From contig JAFDWS010000002.1 in assembly GCA_018268375.1 (NCBI GenBank), forward strand, positions 496,001 through 560,000: a stretch of 64,000 nt of DNA. The letters run 5' to 3'. Below are positions 42,065 to 51,093 of this stretch, piece by piece. Source of the DNA: Armatimonadota bacterium (lineage in GTDB: Bacteria > Armatimonadota > Fimbriimonadia > Fimbriimonadales > Fimbriimonadaceae). The position numbers and the translations under genes were made by a program. The first letter of the stretch is position 1. The number at the start of each line of letters is the position of its first letter. The notes below the pieces were generated by a model. The model was not told where the DNA came from, made no database searches, and saw nothing but the letters and a program-made list of their open reading frames with translations.

Positions 42065-42593
42065 ACCACTCGCCGGGAGTGTTGGCTCCGAGCACGGCAA
42101 GTAAGGGGACGCCGAGTTCCTCGAGATCGTCCTCGGTCACGGTCTTCACGCGCAGCATCTCGATCCAGGCCGTCATGCTCTGGGCACCGCTCGGCACGAG
42201 AGCAAAGGCCTCGGCGCGATAGAGGGCGCAAAGGGGCTGTAGACGGCCTTCCACAGACGGAATCACGGCGTCATGGTCACCCATGAAATCCTGCAGGGAC
42301 GTGACGACAGTTCGATTGAATCGAGGTAGGTCGCAGGCACATACGAAGACGAAATCAGCGGTTGGGCGGAAGGAGCGAAGGGCACTGAGCGGACCCGCTT
42401 GCGCCTTTTGGTCGGCGAGAAAGGCGTATCCTTCGAGCGGCTCTTGGCCGAGCACGGTGACACGGCCCGTCACCGACGCCAGTTCCTGAGCGAGCACCTC
42501 ACCGAGAGGGCGACCATCGACCAAGATCTTGGCTTTGTCACTTCCCATCCGGCGGCTACCGCCTCCGGTCAAGAGGACGGCCTCGACCTTCAC
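42051..42593 (-). CDS. mobA: Molybdenum cofactor guanylyltransferase
   Basis: 180 residues. LLTGGGSRRMGSDKAKIL is the nucleotide-binding loop; FVFVCACDLPRFN and QPLCALYRAEAF complete the MobA pattern. Attaches GMP to molybdopterin. Overlaps the GH116 gene end by 14 bases and the next gene by 4. Confidence 0.9.
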   Translation of the reverse strand: MKVEAVLLTGGGSRRMGSDKAKILVDGRPLGEVLAQELASVTGRVTVLGQEPLEGYAFLADQKAQAGPLSALRSFRPTADFVFVCACDLPRFNRTVVTSLQDFMGDHDAVIPSVEGRLQPLCALYRAEAFALVPSGAQSMTAWIEMLRVKTVTEDDLEELGVPLLAVLGANTPGEWSSLS

Positions 42594-43417
42594 TTGCCCC
42601 GCAAGTAACCGCGGACGAAGCCCGCGCAGTTGGCCACATCGATCACCGAGTTGTCCCAGTTGTATTCGTACTCGATGCTACCGGGGCCCTCAAAACCGAT
42701 GCGCCGGTAGGAGTCGAAGATGCCGGCCATGTCGGAGACCCCTGTTCCAAAGGGGACGTCGTGGGCATCGGGATTGAAGGCGTTGAGGTCTTTCAAGTGG
42801 CTGCTTACGATGCGACCCTTCAGGATCCGGATCGCGTCGACCGGCTTGATTCCAGACCGCACCCAGTGACCCGTGTCGGCGCAAGAGCCAATTCGTTTGT
42901 CCCTGTCTTTGACGAGCGAGTAGACGTAGTTTGGATCCCACATCTTGTAGTTGGGATCGTTAGCGCGTTTGGGGTGGTCGTGGAACCCGACTTTGATGTC
43001 GAACTCCTTGACCATCTTCTCGATCGTGTCCAAAGATTCGACGGACTCGGTGTTGACCACCATCAGTCCCAGGTCTTTCGCCCAGCGGAAGAGCGGCCTT
43101 GCTGCGTCTGGTGCCTTGGGGATTCCGGTCACCCCAAAGGCGACAGGCCGGACATGGAACTTCGCCAACTGGTCCTTTAATCGTTGCGTCTCCTCGGCAG
43201 GCATCTCGGGCCCCACCTTCACATCGGATCCTGGCCGCAGCGTCTGGCCCGGGAACATCTCGATGTTGGTGACACCAGCTTCGGCAGTCTTCTCGATCGC
43301 TTCGAACAACGTGAACTTGTTGAATGTCCAAGCTTGGACGCTGAGGACAAAGCTGTCTTTCGGCGCAGGTGCTGCCCCAGCCGAAAGGGCGAACGCTGCG
43401 AGCATCGTGGCGATCAT
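42590..43417 (-). CDS. Secreted sugar phosphate isomerase/epimerase-like protein
   Basis: 275 residues with a short signal (MIATMLAAFALSAGAAPA). TIM-barrel xylose-isomerase-like: AGVTNIEMFPG, KVGFHDHPKRANDP, GSCADTGHWVRSG and SSHLKDLNAF carry the metal ligands. Substrate unknown. Confidence 0.85.
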   Translation of the reverse strand: MIATMLAAFALSAGAAPAPKDSFVLSVQAWTFNKFTLFEAIEKTAEAGVTNIEMFPGQTLRPGSDVKVGPEMPAEETQRLKDQLAKFHVRPVAFGVTGIPKAPDAARPLFRWAKDLGLMVVNTESVESLDTIEKMVKEFDIKVGFHDHPKRANDPNYKMWDPNYVYSLVKDRDKRIGSCADTGHWVRSGIKPVDAIRILKGRIVSSHLKDLNAFNPDAHDVPFGTGVSDMAGIFDSYRRIGFEGPGSIEYEYNWDNSVIDVANCAGFVRGYLRGK

Positions 43418-43519
43418 GCTCGGAGTTTACTCTTGGGCCCTTCCTCGGACGTTCAAGGGGGCCCGAGTACCTCGAAAGGGCGACAATCCGACGCAGACAC
43501 GGCAGGTAACCTGGGCTCC

Positions 43520-44098
43520 ATGATCCGATGCGAGCGCCTGGGCAAGCGCTATGGGCGGCGCTGGCTTTTCAGGGATCTGAACCTCTATGTCGGCGAGGGC
43601 GATTGTCTGCTGGTCACCGGGAACAACGGCAGCGGCAAGAGCACGCTGCTCAAGGTGCTCGCCGGGTTGATTCCTGCCAGCGAGGGGACTTGTGAGCGGG
43701 GGAGCGAGCCTCGCCTCTCCCTGGGTTACGCTGCCTTAGACCAACCCGTCTACCCCGTCTTGACGGTTGCCGAGCACCTTCAGCTGGCTGCAGAGCTCCG
43801 GGGATGTCCACCAAGGACTGAGGAACTGCTTGACGAGGTCGGGCTCGGTTACGCGGCCGACGTCGCGGGGGCCCACTTGTCCACGGGGATGCGGGCGCGT
43901 TTGAAGTTCGCGCTCGCTGTCCAGGCGGAGCCTCAGACCGTTTTGCTCGACGAGCCTAGCGCGGGGCTCGACGAGAAGGGGCGAGACATCGTGGACGGCT
44001 TGATCGAGCGCCGAAGCGAGCGCACGGCATTTGTCATTGCAACGAACGATCCAAAGGAAAGAAAGTACGCCACTCATGAGCTCCCCTTGGATAGCTGA
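43520..44098 (+). CDS. ccmA: Heme exporter ATP-binding protein CcmA
   Basis: 192 residues from MIRCERLGKRYGRRW. Walker A TGNNGSGKSTLLKVL, signature LSTGMRARLKFA, Walker B TVLLDEPSAGLD. First gene of a ccm operon; overlaps ccmB by 23 bases. With CcmB it powers release of holo-CcmE. Confidence 0.88.
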   Translation: MIRCERLGKRYGRRWLFRDLNLYVGEGDCLLVTGNNGSGKSTLLKVLAGLIPASEGTCERGSEPRLSLGYAALDQPVYPVLTVAEHLQLAAELRGCPPRTEELLDEVGLGYAADVAGAHLSTGMRARLKFALAVQAEPQTVLLDEPSAGLDEKGRDIVDGLIERRSERTAFVIATNDPKERKYATHELPLDS

Positions 44099-44759
44099 GA
44101 TCAGCGCGGTCTTTCGCAAGGAGGTCAAGTCAGAGTTGCGCAACAAGAGCGCGACCTATGCGTCGTTCATGCTCAACGCGGTCACCGTTTTCACCCTCGC
44201 CTTCGCGTTCTTTGGCAGAAAGCTCACGAGCGAGGCTGCGACGGGAATGCTTTGGGCGGCCCTGCTCTTCGCGGGCGTGGGGACGCTGACCAGGGTGTTC
44301 GTCTCCGAAGAGGAGCAGGGCACAGCCGACCTCTTGCGTCTTTGGTCGCGCCCTCACGCTGTTTATTGGGGGAAGGCACTGTTCGCCTTCGTCCTGATGA
44401 CCGCGACGGCACTGGTCGTCGCTCTCCTCTTCTTCCTTCTCACTGGGATCCAAATCGCGGTGTGGCAGCTCCTTTGCATGACCCTTGTGGGGGCCTCGGC
44501 AGCTTTGGCGGGGACGGTCACGCTGGTTTCGGCCCTGATCGCCCGCGGAAAGAACCGCGGAACACTTGCCGGGGTGGTGGCGTTGCCGCTCCTGGTGCCC
44601 CTCGTCGCCCTCGGGGTGTCCGCCGTCCGGGTAGCGGTCGAAGGCGGAACGAATTCTTTGGCGCCGGGATGGTCGAGTTGTGGAGGCGTTTGGCTGTATA
44701 CTTTGCTCGTGTTGGCCACAGCACCTTATCAGTTTGCAGTCATCTGGGGTGAACAATGA
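44076..44759 (+). CDS. ccmB: Heme exporter permease CcmB
   Basis: 227 residues from MSSPWIAEISAVFRKEVKSE, with six hydrophobic segments (FMLNAVTVFTLAFAFFG, FAFVLMTATALVVALLFFL, others) and the CcmB motif VFVSEEEQGTADLLRLW. Ends in the ATGA overlap with ccmC. Confidence 0.88.
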   Translation: MSSPWIAEISAVFRKEVKSELRNKSATYASFMLNAVTVFTLAFAFFGRKLTSEAATGMLWAALLFAGVGTLTRVFVSEEEQGTADLLRLWSRPHAVYWGKALFAFVLMTATALVVALLFFLLTGIQIAVWQLLCMTLVGASAALAGTVTLVSALIARGKNRGTLAGVVALPLLVPLVALGVSAVRVAVEGGTNSLAPGWSSCGGVWLYTLLVLATAPYQFAVIWGEQ

Positions 44760-45472
44760 AATGGGTGGCTTTCCTTGCCATGGCGGCCTTGACGGTCGCC
44801 GCATTTCTCGTGCCTCCGGCGAAGGGGTTTCCTGAGCCAGACCTTGCACGAATCATTTTCTTCCACCTGCCTTGCGCATTCTCAACTGTCATTTTCGTGC
44901 TTTTCGCCGCATATTGCTCTTGGAGGTATTTGGCGACGCGGCAAATGGTGTGGGATTTCCGGGCCGCGGCGGCAAGCGAGATTTCTTGTGGTGTTGGTGT
45001 GGCGACCATGCTCACCGGCATTCTGTTCTCAAAAGTCCAATGGGGCGACTGGTGGAGCTGGGATCCGCGCCAGACCTCCTTCCTGATCGTGCTCTTTCTC
45101 CTCGGGGCCTACTTCGGGATCCGTATGCACTTTGAGGACGATATTCTGCGGGCCAGGGTCGCGGCAGCGTATTCGACTTTGATGCTGCTCCCGATCTTGT
45201 TCCTATTTTTCGTTTTCCCGCGGTTGCCCCAAGTCTTGAAGGTGTCCCTGCATCCTAGTACGACGGTGCAAACCGGTGCCTTCACCAATGACTACAAAGC
45301 CGTATTGGTCAGCATCTTTGTCGTTCTCCTTGCCATGTGCATATGGATCTACAAGATGCACGTCCGAACCTCTCAGTTAGAACAACTCCTTAAGGATCGT
45401 CATGGAAACCTGGAAAATTATAGCGACGGTACCACCGCTCATCGTGTGGATCGTAATGTTCCTGTTCATTAA
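44756..45472 (+). CDS. ccmC: Heme transporter CcmC
   Basis: 238 residues. The tryptophan-rich heme-handling motif WGDWWSWDPRQT is intact, with membrane segments on both sides. Delivers heme to CcmE. Six-helix core, then a charged tail overlapping the start of ccmD. Confidence 0.9.
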   Translation: MKWVAFLAMAALTVAAFLVPPAKGFPEPDLARIIFFHLPCAFSTVIFVLFAAYCSWRYLATRQMVWDFRAAAASEISCGVGVATMLTGILFSKVQWGDWWSWDPRQTSFLIVLFLLGAYFGIRMHFEDDILRARVAAAYSTLMLLPILFLFFVFPRLPQVLKVSLHPSTTVQTGAFTNDYKAVLVSIFVVLLAMCIWIYKMHVRTSQLEQLLKDRHGNLENYSDGTTAHRVDRNVPVH

Positions 45473-45527
45473 CCGAGTCGAGAGTCGGCTTAAGGCTCTC
45501 GAACACGAGATAGGCACCGGGAGATAA
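45402..45527 (+). CDS. ccmD: CcmD-like small membrane protein
   Basis: 41 residues, METWKIIATVPPLIVWIVMF then a charged end (ESRLKALEHEI). One membrane helix and position after ccmC fit CcmD, which helps release holo-CcmE. Overlaps the ccmC end by 71 bases in another frame. Confidence 0.75.
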   Translation: METWKIIATVPPLIVWIVMFLFINRVESRLKALEHEIGTGR

Positions 45528-45528
45528 C

Positions 45529-45557
45529 TGTCGGGGCCGTAGAAACGGCCCCTGACA
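45529..45557. terminator. Hairpin between convergent ccm units
   Basis: TGTCGGGGCCGT-AGAA-ACGGCCCCTGACA separates ccmD (plus) from ccmE (minus). Confidence 0.65.
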
Positions 45558-45932
45558 TCAAGGCTTCTTAGCGTTCTCGCTCTCGTACTTCGACGGACAT
45601 TTGACAAGCATTTGCTTTGCTTCAAAGGTTCCGTTCGTTTTCTTACCGATCACGACGACCTGTTGCGCCGCCGCCAAGTTGGACTGGGGCGGCCCCGTGT
45701 ACCGCACAGGCATTGTCCCCGTGTCGTCCTTCAATTCGAATCGCACCTCCTGCGCCATGGTGTTCTGTTCCAAGGTGCTCGGGACGATCTTGCCGACGAC
45801 GTGAACGGTCTGATCCTTCCCCTCGAGCTCATGGATCGTGAGGTAAGGGGAGGCGTTGTTCACGAACACGGCGGTAAGGCCCACAGCCGCTCCCAGGGCC
45901 AAGACACCAGACACGATAGCTCCGACTCTCAT
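45558..45932 (-). CDS. ccmE: Heme chaperone CcmE, CxxxY type
   Basis: 124 residues: an N-terminal membrane anchor (IVSGVLALGAAVGLTAVFV), an OB-fold domain (VHVVGKIVPSTLEQ; PVRYTGPPQSNL) and LVKCPSKYES. The heme-binding HxxxY of enterobacterial CcmE is CPSKY here, the Cys variant known from some bacteria and archaea. Confidence 0.85.
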   Translation of the reverse strand: MRVGAIVSGVLALGAAVGLTAVFVNNASPYLTIHELEGKDQTVHVVGKIVPSTLEQNTMAQEVRFELKDDTGTMPVRYTGPPQSNLAAAQQVVVIGKKTNGTFEAKQMLVKCPSKYESENAKKP

Positions 45933-45939
45933 AGTTCAG

Positions 45940-46752
45940 TTATTCTCCGTACACAAAGACGCCACCAAGGTGGCCGGCCCACGAGATCAAGACGAATGTA
46001 GCGGCCGCAAGCACATAGTACAGGAACCGCATCGGTACATTCATCTTCTCATGCCGATGGACCCGCATGGCGACCATGATCCAAATGATCACCGAACTGG
46101 CCACGGCCATGGTGAGGTGGGTGAAAATCAGCCCCCTGTATGGCAGTTTTTGAAGGCCCATGGCAAGGACGCCACTGGCGATCCCACCCAGGGAAGTCAC
46201 TGCCGCCATCAGGATGCAGTACCAGCCCGCCTGTAGAAGCGTCTTGTCCTTCCTCAACATACCGAGGAAATCGAGCACAAGCCCTCCGATGAAGAGCGCG
46301 ATCGGAAAATGGACGATCGCGGGGTGGAACCCATTCTTTGGAGGGAACGGTGCCGGTTTCTTCGCTTCTTCTGTCGCGGCCGCTGCTGGCTTGGTGCCTG
46401 GCGCACCGCCACTGCTCGGGTCTCCGGGCGCGGTTCCGGCGGCGATCTCCTTACCGTTCGGTGTGCCGTCCCCGTCCGAGTCCAGATTCTCGATGGACAC
46501 GAGCAAGGCAGCGTCCACCTCCTCGGCGTTGCGGTCTGTCATCGCCTTCTTCACGTCCTTACCGAAGGGGTTGAACTTGAAGTCCGAGTCGGAGACGTGG
46601 CATATGCCACAGGACTTCTCCGCCAGGGCCGAACCATCCTTGATCTTATAGTGGCTCAGGAAGGTGTCCAGATAAACACCGCTCGCCGAAGCGACAGACG
46701 AAGCGAGCGCGATCAGCAAGAGGACTCCGGATCGATGGTGACTGCGTTTCAT
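45940..46752 (-). CDS. Membrane mono-heme cytochrome with DUF2231 domain
   Basis: 270 residues. Signal peptide, heme site KSCGICHVSD near 47-55, EF-hand-like LDSDGDGTPNGKEI, a Pro/Ala linker, then four membrane helices of DUF2231 type (HPAIVHFPIALFIGG). Likely a periplasmic electron-transfer domain tied to a membrane module. Confidence 0.8.
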   Translation of the reverse strand: MKRSHHRSGVLLLIALASSVASASGVYLDTFLSHYKIKDGSALAEKSCGICHVSDSDFKFNPFGKDVKKAMTDRNAEEVDAALLVSIENLDSDGDGTPNGKEIAAGTAPGDPSSGGAPGTKPAAAATEEAKKPAPFPPKNGFHPAIVHFPIALFIGGLVLDFLGMLRKDKTLLQAGWYCILMAAVTSLGGIASGVLAMGLQKLPYRGLIFTHLTMAVASSVIIWIMVAMRVHRHEKMNVPMRFLYYVLAAATFVLISWAGHLGGVFVYGE

Positions 46753-46832
46753 AGGGCTGCTCCGTGGCTCGTGAGGGCCCGGTTGGGACCAAGACTTTTC
46801 GTCTCAGACCGACCAGGCCCTGCAGAGCTGTT

Positions 46833-47156
46833 TCATTCTCCCGGGTTATGGTCCTTCTTGATCTCGTCGATGTTCTTGACACCGTTCTTGTTCGAGTCAA
46901 GTCCTTCGACCTTTGCCAAGATGGCCGCCGTCACCTTTTTGGATCCCGCCGCCTTCATCGCGGCTTGGACATCCTTACCGTACGCGTTGAGCTTGCCGCC
47001 CTTCGCGCCGACGTGACAGACCCCACAGGCTGCTTTGGCCAGCGCGGATCCTTCTTTGACGTGGTACTTCTCCTGGAAGACCTTTGAATATGCCGAAAGA
47101 GCCATCGCCAGGGTGACGAGGCTGAGGGCGATGCATGTGCCTAATAGTCTTTTCAT
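46833..47156 (-). CDS. Small mono-heme cytochrome c
   Basis: 107 residues with signal peptide (MKRLLGTCIALSLVTLAMAL), heme site AACGVCHVGAKGGK and a C-terminal EF-hand-like VEGLDSNKNGVKNIDEI. Paralogous to the N-terminal part of the 45940 gene. Overlaps the ccmF stop by 4 bases. Confidence 0.85.
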   Translation of the reverse strand: MKRLLGTCIALSLVTLAMALSAYSKVFQEKYHVKEGSALAKAACGVCHVGAKGGKLNAYGKDVQAAMKAAGSKKVTAAILAKVEGLDSNKNGVKNIDEIKKDHNPGE

Positions 47157-49558
47157 CTTGTTTCTCCAGTTCTGGTTGTCGCTAATTCGGGGGTGCGCGG
47201 CCTCTGGCGTGAAGGGGCCTTGACGCGCGATGGCGACTTTGCCGGCGAGCGCCGGTAAAGCGCTGAACCGAAGCCGCCGAGGGTCATGAGGGCAGTGCCC
47301 CACCAGACCAGCGTCGTCATCGGCTTGTTGTAAATCTCAATTGGGTAAATCGGGGTCGTCAGTTGAACCTGCAAGCGGACCGATTTGTCAGCAGCGTTCA
47401 TGCCCGCCATGACTAGTTGCATGTGTTCCGATATGGGCGCGGGATGGAACACGGGACGACCGTCCTCTCCGATCTCCATTGTCGGGGTGACGATCTTCGA
47501 CTGGCCCCCTGCCTCAACGCGTACCTGAGCGCCGAACTTTGTCCCGACCTGGCCGAACTCGCCTTGACGGACCATCTTCTGATAGGTCAGGGTGAGCCCA
47601 CCGAACGGTTGCGAGGAGCCGACCGGCAAGCTGATCTCTTCGCCCGCGTCGGTCTGCGGCTGCCCCAAGGAAACATAGGTGTCCATGAGAGGGCCGTGCT
47701 CAATGTGCGGCCAGACCATGGTGTTCTCCTGCCCATCGGCCATGCCGATCTTGTAGAGGCCGGGGCGCGCCGTAAAGAGCGGCTGGCTGGCGCCGTCCTT
47801 GTAGACCGCCAGTTTCAGTTTGTTGTCACGGTCGTGCTCGTTCGAAGTCATACCAAGGTAACGGACCTCATAGCCCAGCAATCGAGCGGGATGATCCTCC
47901 ATGACCATGGATCTTCCCTTCTGCTCGAACCCCCTGGAGGCGATCAGTCCCGCCATCAGGACTCCGACCCCAAGGTGGGCGACAAACGGAGCGATCCCGA
48001 GTTTCGACCTCTTGAAGAGTTCACCGATCCGCCATGCGTTTGAGACAAGGACGAACGTACAGATGCCGACGAGGAACACGATCCATGCCAGGCCGTTGAC
48101 CTCGTAGCGGCCCAACATGTGGACAGTTGGCGCCAGTTCCAGCTTTTTCCCGAACGGGGTCGAGACCACGAGGAACAAGCCCAGTCCCGTCAAGCCGACC
48201 GTCACGCAAGCGAGCGTGTAAATGCGTCCTCCTAGCTCTTTGAGCGTCATGCCCCTCCAGGAGACGAACGGGGCTATCGCCATCATCAACATCAGCGGAA
48301 CAAAGATCCAGGACAGGACTTGATGGTAAGTGCCCTCCTCTACCACCCTCGGTTTCTGACCGTTGAGCGCCATGAAGAACGGGACGCTCATGCCGAGCAT
48401 GGTCGCGATGCCGAGCATAACGAGGGTCGTAATGCCGATGATATAGAAACCCTCTCGACCGAGGCCCGGCGTGTGCTCCGAGGGCGCGGCCCGTCTTCTT
48501 CCTTGGGCCATCCGGTAGACCCACAGCCCCAAGAAGCCAAGGGTCGCGCCGACCATCACCACGAGCAGGAGCTTCAGGGCGGAGTGGTCCATTTCCGCGA
48601 AGCTGTGGACGCTCGCCTCGCTCAGGAATCCGGAGCGGGTGAGGAAGGTGCCATAGACAAAGGTCAAGAACGGGAGGCCGCCAAGGAGCAAGTTCGTCAC
48701 CTGCCATTTGCCCTTCGCTGCCTGGACGATGACGCCGTGGACGAACGCGATGGCGAAGCACCACGGGACAAAGCTCACGTTCTCCACCGGGTCCCACATC
48801 CAGAACCCGCCCCAGCCCAGCGTTTCATAGGCCCAAAAACCGCCCATGCAGAGGCCGAGGCCGACGAGAGTCAGAGAAGTGATGGCCCATGGCCTGACGA
48901 TCTTGATCCAGTCTTCGAACTGGCCCTCCGCCATGGCGGCAAAGGCGATGGCGAACAGGGCGGTCAGCGAGCCGAACCCAAGGAAGATGGTTGGCGGGTG
49001 GATCACCACCCAGTAGTTTTGAAGCGAGGGTGCCAGACCAAGTCCTTCCGGCGGAACAAACGGGTGTCCATCGGCCAAGTTGAGCTTGAACGGAGATTCG
49101 AAGGCAAGGATGCTGGCAATGCCGCCGAGGAAGAACGAGAAGGCGACCGTGTACCAGCGCCTGTAGACCCCCGACCGCCCGACCGTCAACAGTCCGAAAA
49201 TCGACGACGTGGTCGCCCACAGGAGAAAACTGCCTTCCTGGCCCGACCAGATACCTGCGATCCGGTAAGCCAGCGCGTTGTGGGTGTCGGCGTGGCCATA
49301 CACATAGGAGTACTCGAACCGGTTGTTCGCAAAAAGCACACCCAGTGAGACAAACGCGCCGATCAGCGCCGCGCATCCGGCGGAAAAGGCGGGCCCTCCC
49401 ACACGGACGAGGAGCGCCCACTTTCTCTGCATCACCCAGGCGAGACCCGAAACGGCAAACATCCCCGCCGCGGCGAGGACGAGGATCTGACCGATGGTAC
49501 CGACCAGCAGTGACCACGAGGGTGGGTCAGGTAGTCCGGTCGGATTGAGTGGGTTCAT
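47153..49558 (-). CDS. ccmF: Heme lyase subunit CcmF
   Basis: 801 residues, polytopic. ALAYRIAGIWSGQEGSFLLW, VHPPTIFLGFGS and WGGFWMWDPVENVSFVPW are the CcmF/CcsA motifs. Attaches heme to apocytochromes, needed for the multiheme proteins encoded just upstream. Confidence 0.92.
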   Translation of the reverse strand: MNPLNPTGLPDPPSWSLLVGTIGQILVLAAAGMFAVSGLAWVMQRKWALLVRVGGPAFSAGCAALIGAFVSLGVLFANNRFEYSYVYGHADTHNALAYRIAGIWSGQEGSFLLWATTSSIFGLLTVGRSGVYRRWYTVAFSFFLGGIASILAFESPFKLNLADGHPFVPPEGLGLAPSLQNYWVVIHPPTIFLGFGSLTALFAIAFAAMAEGQFEDWIKIVRPWAITSLTLVGLGLCMGGFWAYETLGWGGFWMWDPVENVSFVPWCFAIAFVHGVIVQAAKGKWQVTNLLLGGLPFLTFVYGTFLTRSGFLSEASVHSFAEMDHSALKLLLVVMVGATLGFLGLWVYRMAQGRRRAAPSEHTPGLGREGFYIIGITTLVMLGIATMLGMSVPFFMALNGQKPRVVEEGTYHQVLSWIFVPLMLMMAIAPFVSWRGMTLKELGGRIYTLACVTVGLTGLGLFLVVSTPFGKKLELAPTVHMLGRYEVNGLAWIVFLVGICTFVLVSNAWRIGELFKRSKLGIAPFVAHLGVGVLMAGLIASRGFEQKGRSMVMEDHPARLLGYEVRYLGMTSNEHDRDNKLKLAVYKDGASQPLFTARPGLYKIGMADGQENTMVWPHIEHGPLMDTYVSLGQPQTDAGEEISLPVGSSQPFGGLTLTYQKMVRQGEFGQVGTKFGAQVRVEAGGQSKIVTPTMEIGEDGRPVFHPAPISEHMQLVMAGMNAADKSVRLQVQLTTPIYPIEIYNKPMTTLVWWGTALMTLGGFGSALYRRSPAKSPSRVKAPSRQRPRTPELATTRTGETR

Positions 49559-49576
49559 TTGTTAGATTGAGTCTTG

Positions 49577-49601
49577 GCCCGGCACCTTGGAGGTGCCGGG
49601 C
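49577..49601 (-). terminator. Hairpin upstream of ccmF
   Basis: GCCCGGCACC-TTGGA-GGTGCCGGGC, ten perfect pairs between the cytochrome gene and ccmF; no U-tract, so it may attenuate rather than end transcription. Confidence 0.6.
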
Positions 49602-49610
49602 CCTTGTTCG

Positions 49611-51044
49611 TCACTTGGTTCCGAATTCGGCTCGGTTGGCCCTTGCCTTATCCGATTCGATCAGTCGGAACTTTTCGTTGAGACTCAGCCGGGAGACCGG
49701 CGCGGCCGGCACTCCGATCGAGTCAAGGTTGCTGTTGGCTACTTGGATCAGGCTCTTGGCATAGGGCGCGTTGTGCACGCCGTAGTCGCCAGACCGGATC
49801 ACAAAGTAGTAGTTGTAGCGAGCACGCTTCACTTCGATGTCCACCAGCTTCTGGTCGGGCGCCGTTCCGCCTTCGCCGACGATCGTGCTGGTGTACTCCC
49901 AGTACAACGTGTTGCCGAACTTCGTGTTCGCGTAGGTCTCGAGCCTAGTCCTCAGGGCGACGAGCAAGTTCAGGATGTCCGACTTGATCGTGTCTGCCCT
50001 GTTCGTGGCGTCGGCCACCGTATGGCAGGGCGAGCAGCTCTTGTCGAAGCTCACCGTGAAGGTGTGGCGCGCGTCTGGCATGTGGCACTTGGTGCACTGG
50101 CCAGGGGCTTGGGCATGCGACGTGTTCCGTTTGATCACGCCTGTCCCCTCGACACCTCCGATCCCCATCAGCATTTGCATCTGAGGACTGTCGTGCATCG
50201 GTGCACGAGCCGTGCTCTTGTTGAGCGCCGTGTCGGACGGGTTCGTACCTCGGCCGTTATGGCACTGCGCACAGATATGGTCGTACTGCGTGAACTTGTC
50301 CGCCGTCGACCCAGGCGCAATGTCGGTCGTATCGAGGTTGAACTCTGTGTGCCTCAACTGCACGTCTTCGCCCAACTGGTTGAGCTTGTTGGTCTTGGAG
50401 TGCGGGTTGTGACAGGTGGCGCAGTCGGCGGTGTGAGGCACGGTCGAAAGGGTCGCCTCGGACATCGCGATGATTTGATCGTCGGGGACTGAGCCGAGGT
50501 CTTGGCCTTGCTCAAGAACCTGAGCCCTTACGAGGCCGCTGTGACAGGCGATGCAACGCGAAGTCTTGCCGTAGCGACCGGGGTCGGTGATGGCCTCTTC
50601 GCTCGGTGCCGCGATCAACTTGCTGTGCTTCGAGAAGTTGAACTGATCATGGATCGGGCCGTGACACTGCCCGCAAACGACCGGATCCGTGACCTTCGGG
50701 AAGGTCAGGATGTTGTTCTTGGTCGGGTTGGCCTTGTGCGCGCTTCCCGGCCCGTGGCACCCTTCGCAGGTGACGCCTTTGGCGAAGTGGGTCGTGTCCT
50801 TCCAGTGCACATAGACCGCGTCGCTGGCGTTCTGGCCGCCATGGCAGTTCGCGCACTCCTGGGGGGTGATGGACTTCGCAGCGCGCTGCTCGTCACTGAG
50901 CAAGGCGAGGAACTCCGCGTTCGTCGAGCCCTGGCCACCATTGTTCGTGGTCGAGCCGCCGACACCGCCGCAACTCTGAAGTACGAGGAACGCGGCAGCG
51001 ATGGGAACGCAAGATAGCAATGAGACAATCCAACGGTTTTTCAT
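49611..51044 (-). CDS. Octaheme cytochrome c lipoprotein
   Basis: About 477 residues from MKNRWIVSLLSCVPIAAAFL behind GGAGG. Lipobox LQSCGG. Eight CxxCH sites: CANCH, CEGCH, CGQCH, CIACH, CATCH, CAQCH, CTKCH and CSPCH. Probably surface- or outer-membrane-attached. First of three genes that together look like an electron conduit. Confidence 0.88.
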   Translation of the reverse strand: MKNRWIVSLLSCVPIAAAFLVLQSCGGVGGSTTNNGGQGSTNAEFLALLSDEQRAAKSITPQECANCHGGQNASDAVYVHWKDTTHFAKGVTCEGCHGPGSAHKANPTKNNILTFPKVTDPVVCGQCHGPIHDQFNFSKHSKLIAAPSEEAITDPGRYGKTSRCIACHSGLVRAQVLEQGQDLGSVPDDQIIAMSEATLSTVPHTADCATCHNPHSKTNKLNQLGEDVQLRHTEFNLDTTDIAPGSTADKFTQYDHICAQCHNGRGTNPSDTALNKSTARAPMHDSPQMQMLMGIGGVEGTGVIKRNTSHAQAPGQCTKCHMPDARHTFTVSFDKSCSPCHTVADATNRADTIKSDILNLLVALRTRLETYANTKFGNTLYWEYTSTIVGEGGTAPDQKLVDIEVKRARYNYYFVIRSGDYGVHNAPYAKSLIQVANSNLDSIGVPAAPVSRLSLNEKFRLIESDKARANRAEFGTK

Positions 51045-51093
51045 GGTCGTCCTCCGCAAATGTTGTTCTTTCTCTCCGTGTGTGGGGTCTTCA